Below are positions 59,669-64,000 of a DNA stretch of 64,000 nt, piece after piece. Origin of the DNA: Przewalskia tangutica. Taxonomy: Eukaryota; Streptophyta; Magnoliopsida; Solanales; Solanaceae. The notes under the pieces are model-generated. The model ran no database searches, was not told the DNA's origin, and saw only the letters and a program-made list of their open reading frames with translations. Each line of letters starts with the position of its first letter. The first letter of the stretch is position 1. The DNA lies in NCBI GenBank assembly GCA_029844215.1, contig CM056732.1, forward strand, positions 50,019,007 to 50,083,006, read 5' to 3'. The position numbers and the translations under genes are program-made.

Positions 59669-62600
59669 TGTCACGACCGATTCAGGCCCGTGTTGGTGCC
59701 TTACCGGGCACCCTAGTGACACAACATCGAGTAATGTCGGAACATAAAACACATACATGAACAAGTGAAGTACAAAGCGATGTCGAGGAAAACTTGCCTT
59801 TCGGCATATATATAAACAACAACTCTTTTAACATGAATGTACAATCCTTTTTACAAACCACGCCAATGATAGTACTGCACCTCTGAATGAAATGACAACG
59901 ACGGATGGGCCGTCATACCACGAATGTAGCACCTACAACAGGGGACTATACCAAGACAAGCCTCCGAAGCGGAGCTTTCCAATGACTGTGACCCTAAGAG
60001 CGAGGATCAACGGCGGTGTACCTTTACCGCGGCATGAGCGGCCCGGGAGGTCGATCTGGCAGTGCAGTATGAAACTAAAAATAAATCGTAAATGAAATCA
60101 TAGTAGTCTATACAAAGCGGAGACATGTATGATAACCAAACTACGATTCACAATAAATAAGCGATCACGTCAAGTCGGGACTCACGCCTCAAAGTCATCA
60201 CAATAGAGCATGCGGGGTAATGCGAAGGCATAGCCGACTGCCCACACGACAAGGTCATAAAGCGTATCATGAGATCTGTCTAGGCGTCCATGATCAAAGG
60301 CCGCCACTCGCCGCGATATCTAATGCGCATCTAGTCACGGAACTTCCGCGACTCGCGATAGGCCAATCGGTCGGCCCGCAGGTATAACCCGCATCGGTAG
60401 CTACTCCCCGGCGTCTGGACTCGCCGTCGCGTAGCGAGGACCGCTGACCACAAGGCGCGTCTAACACGGAACTCCGCGATTCGCATGAGCCCCAGGACCC
60501 GCGTAGAGTAGTCTCGAATCATAGGTCCATCGACCACGAGTCTACCCGCGTCGGAGCTTAACCCGGAATCATCTCAAGAGATGAATGCCACAATACTATC
60601 ATAACGATCGATAGTTAATAAGCACAATCAAGGAAACCCTTTACACAAACATCACAAGATACTAACACACGTAGCATCCTAACACGTTTACTTATCAAAG
60701 CAACAAGAAAATATTATAAGGCTATCACAAACCAATACAATCAAGTTGTTCACACAAGGTACTTTCTACTATATGATTAACAAGATCGGGTTTTTATCCC
60801 CAAAGTACTTCATACATTAACTCTTTAAAAGATACGTTACTTTCCACAAGTCACACAATACGTAGTATATGAAAATAGAGTGATTATCTTTTTAAAGTAA
60901 ATCAATTACTTCTCTTTGTAAAATCAGTAGCAACATTCTTTTCCAATGTTCAAGTTTGCCTAATTTCCAATGTTCAAGTTTCTCATTTTTAGAAAGGTTT
61001 CGTAGTTCATAGTCTTATTCATTTAAGAATATAATTCTCCTTTAAACAATCTGAGAAACATAAGCCTTATATGTGAGTAGGATATCTTGTTTATAACAAT
61101 CTTATTACCGAATGACCATGATCTAGGAAATATCATTTTGTCTCATCTTAGCTTCATGCGGATGGAAGTTTCTCTGGTTTTAATAATACTTAATTATTCA
61201 AAACATTTCCTTTTATTAACGCCGCAGATGGTTTGTCGATACACATTCGATTTCCAAATCAAGAAACATTCTTAAGCCGTTATACCTAACTTCCCATAAA
61301 GCTAGTATAACTCTTAAGTTTTCAAAAACCAAATATTACTACTTCTTTCAAAATGATTCAAAAATCTTTTGAAATACTTCAAGTTCTTTATTAATACATA
61401 ACAAGCGATTTATAGTTCAAATCGATTTACCTTTTAAAAACCACATGTATTTTCTTACCAACATAAAGGTTATAACCAACTTCCCATAAAGCGTTATAAC
61501 ACTTTATGTTTTACCAATCAAATACATTTTAGTACGTATCGTCTACCGTACTACATAGTTCACACATATCATGCTAGAAGAGATAGGAAGAGGTTCACAT
61601 ACCTCGCGACGACTATCGACTATTAGCAAATCGCTCCACGGCTATAACCTTGCTTTGGTCCACCTTCTCAAGTAGCACATGCTACTCGCAGAACATTCAA
61701 CCTATACAGGTTACACAAGTCTATCAAGGTCTAGACTACTCGGTAGACTAAATCTAGATGCAAGATCCTACGGGAAATTGGGCAGCCCTTCCCTACCCGT
61801 CAAACTACACAAGTCTGCGTAATACTGATCCATGTAATTCTGATTGATTCATTCTTGGGCTTAAGTCCAAAGACATTGCCACAACATTAAGTTCGAGACT
61901 ATATATAGTATACTTCAACTATATATTCTAATATTATGTAATTTCCAATTACAATAGAGGACAAGATAATTACCTCGATAAGCCCATAATTATCCGAGTT
62001 TAATGTCGATCCTTAGCAAAGTTTCGCTCTACTCGGCGCTCAACCCGCTCCAAACCACCCTTAGAAGTTCTAACCAACACACAATACTCAACGGACTATG
62101 GAGATTTTCCTAGGGTTTCGGTTTTGTATCGACGGAAGTATAATAGTATTTACGGGCTTTCGTATAGGTTTAACCTTAGAATACACCACGGTTATTGGCT
62201 AAGTTAATTTGGGATTTTTAACAATACTTTTGAGAGTATATCTACACCACAAAGGGGTTTTATCTGAAGCAACTTGGCTGGGGTACCCAGCACACTACTA
62301 GGAGGGGAAGAGGGCTCTCGGCCAGGGGCCTTTCAAAGGGAGAGGGCTCTTGGGCGAGTCAACAAGAGGAGAGGAGGGATTTTAACACTTAGAAGATTTG
62401 TGGAAAGGATGAAGAATTCATCAAAGGGAGAGGGTATTTATAGCCTGAGCCAAGGCCAACCAATGGCCAAGATCTTGCCAAGTGCATAGCAAGTGTAGGG
62501 CGAGATTCACCCAAGTGCCCCTAGTCCCTACTCCAAAACCCTCACAAATATCTACCAAAAATATCTCCCACTGACTCCCGATTCGTCAGTGCGCCCCACT

Positions 62601-63115
62601 TGCTTCGATGTGAGGGTGACATGTCACCTCCCGTTGGTCCAAAATGTTTCGTCTCTCGGAAAAATCCATAAAAATAAGAAAAGACATAGCCGAATTTTCC
62701 CTCATGAGTTATATGTAAAGCGTTTAAAACGACTCTAGCAAGGGTGTTGTGCACAAACATATTTCGGCCCGAGGGTGCCACATGGGGTGACACGTGTCGC
62801 CCCTTCGATCCAAAATATTTCGTCTTAGAAAATATCCATAACGCCAAAATCTCAAAATCAAAGCGGGCCCACAAAAGCAGTAAATTTCTCCGTGGGCCCC
62901 ACGTGACCATTTCCAAAATAAAATCCCAAAATTCTAATATAATCTATGAAGTCCAAATACCAAATCGGAATCCAATTCCCGTTAACGAACCTTTTCCTTC
63001 ACAAAACCGGAAACTTTTCTGTGGAAAAATCACCTCTTTCTTCCTTTCCAATCTTTCTGTCGTATTCTCGTACGTACGTCCTCGCATACATACCCTGGAA
63101 CTACGGGGTATAACA
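59669..63115 (-). mobile_element. Solo LTR, subfamily A, minus strand (3.45 kb)
   Basis: It starts TGTCACGACCGATTC and ends CTACGGGGTATAACA. GTATG (63116-63120) on the right matches GTATG (59666-59670), which overlaps the LTR start by two bases, so two bases were probably lost on the left. The undisturbed site is visible at 55625-55645 in internal part 1. On the minus strand it has the G-box (62786-62801, one change) and a TATA box (complement GGTATTTATAG, 62433-62443). A GC-rich degenerate array lies at 60290-60560. There is no internal region and no gene. Confidence 0.88.
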
Positions 63116-63403
63116 GTATGTCACAATACCAACTATACTGCAATCATTACCAACCTGGATACGCAATCCACATAGTCTTTCTGGTCATCACGCTTTCTAC
63201 CGTGGCTGACAACATAACTCGTTAGGGAGAGACGACCACAACACAAAGCTCTATCGCGATCTCGAGTGAGAAGAATGGAAACCAATCCTAAATGTCCTGC
63301 AGCCTCACGATTATAGATGTGGTGCGCAACACAGATAATCAAGACTCTCATCGACACGATGCGTAGACACTTTCCGAGGACTAAGCTGCATTGATACCAC
63401 TTT
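63116..63403 (-). mobile_element. Array internal part 2, right piece
   Basis: It continues from 59668 and aligns with 55627-55911. It holds the leader and the minus-strand primer site TGGTATCAATGC (63388-63399). Confidence 0.85.
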
Positions 63404-64000
63404 TGTCACGACCCGGCCGCGCGGCGGTGCCCTACACAGGCACCTGTTGATATACATCGAGAATAGCGGCGGAACATACATGAAACTTATAAAATAAAAT
63501 AACGACAAAATTAAACCACGTGTTAGCCGATAAGGCTACCTTCCGACACGTATACATATACATAACAAAGATTCATCCTTTTTTTTTTTACAAACCGACC
63601 CACAACATGTGACTCTGGACCTAAGAATTACAAGCTGCGGCGGGACGGGCCCGCCATACCCTGAATGTACATAAGTCTACCACATCGTGAAGCCGTACCA
63701 AAGACAAGCCTCCGAGTGAAAGGGGCTTTCCAAAATTGAGCAGATCCTAAGAGCGAGGATCACCAACGTGTACCTATCACTGCGGGCATGACGCAGCCCA
63801 GGGGTCGATAAAAAGTGCAGAGTATGGAAACGAAATAAATGCAATAACCAAATCATATACGTATAAAAGAATGTCCTTTTAACTCCTGAAATCAATCATA
63901 TATTAACCGTTCCTTTCCTTCTTTCGATAAGATTTAACAACCTGTTCTTACATACTTACTTAAGAGTTTAATCCAGCCTTTTTCACATAACTTACATATC
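63404..64000 (-). mobile_element. Array LTR 3 (subfamily B), first ~600 bases
   Basis: It starts TGTCACGACCCGGCCGC and aligns with 51794-52400 and 55912-56520 up to the window edge, just before the minisatellite. Confidence 0.88.

Larger units (their letters stand above)
51794..64000 (-). mobile_element. Tandem LTR-internal-LTR-internal-LTR array, minus strand
   Basis: Three subfamily B LTRs (51794-54707, 55912-58768, 63404 to beyond 64000) alternate with two ~1.2 kb internal parts (54708-55911, and 58769-63403 minus its solo LTR). The order, orientation and internal ends are the same in both halves. Each internal part has a primer site, a non-coding body, the hairpin and a polypurine tract, but no readable gag or pol. 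Sharing of the middle LTR indicates unequal recombination between LTRs rather than two insertions. Confidence 0.88.

Overview
This window is repetitive plant nuclear DNA. I can support no host gene in it. Almost all of it is LTR retrotransposons, solo LTRs, non-LTR (LINE/RTE) remnants and one SINE, inserted into one another. A eudicot is indicated by the mix of chromodomain Ty3/gypsy elements of the Tekay/Del type, Ty1/copia, plant L1 and RTE-type LINEs and a tRNA-derived SINE. The family types recall asterids and Solanaceae, but I cannot prove that from sequence alone. The setting is probably heterochromatic (pericentromeric or a retrotransposon-rich arm).

Left part (1-18394). A Tekay-like element carries gag but no pol: partial 5' LTR 1-442, internal part to 2270, 3' LTR 2271-4815. 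Next is the 3' end of a Sirevirus-like copia element (4816 to about 7200). An RTE LINE on the minus strand (about 7245-12940) follows; its endonuclease domain is split by a 3.7 kb solo gypsy LTR (7749-11447). Then come an L1-type LINE remnant (12960-13814), the start of a Tat/Ogre-like LTR with a SINE inside it (13858-14062), and a copia element with its 5' LTR, primer binding site and start of gag.

Middle (18395-31082). The copia gag is interrupted by a 9.18 kb element (18395-27574) with 3.5 kb LTRs, a gag remnant and no pol. Target-site repeats GAGAG flank it. Copia gag, protease and integrase resume at 27580 and are cut at 28884 by a minus-strand gypsy LTR and its internal region.

Right part (31083-64000) is a deep nest. 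A Tekay-type LTR (31083-33186, resuming 45511-46168) is split by the only element with pol, a minus-strand Tekay-like copy (33187-45510). The left LTR of that copy holds a solo LTR (34153-37824) and a 5'-truncated LINE (38265-38693). The outer LTR is then cut by another element (46169-51075), that one by a plus-strand LTR (51076-51793), and that by a tandem LTR-internal-LTR-internal-LTR array (51794 to the window end). A last solo LTR (59669-63115) sits inside the array.

No element here looks autonomous. The Tekay-like copy could once have supplied pol proteins in trans to the gag-only and non-coding relatives, which share its primer-site leader and the hairpin before the polypurine tract. 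For convenience I call the gypsy LTR subfamilies A (start TGTTATACCCC), B (TGTTACACCCC or TGTTACACC) and C (TGTTACGCCCC, and the pol-bearing copy). The names are local to this report.
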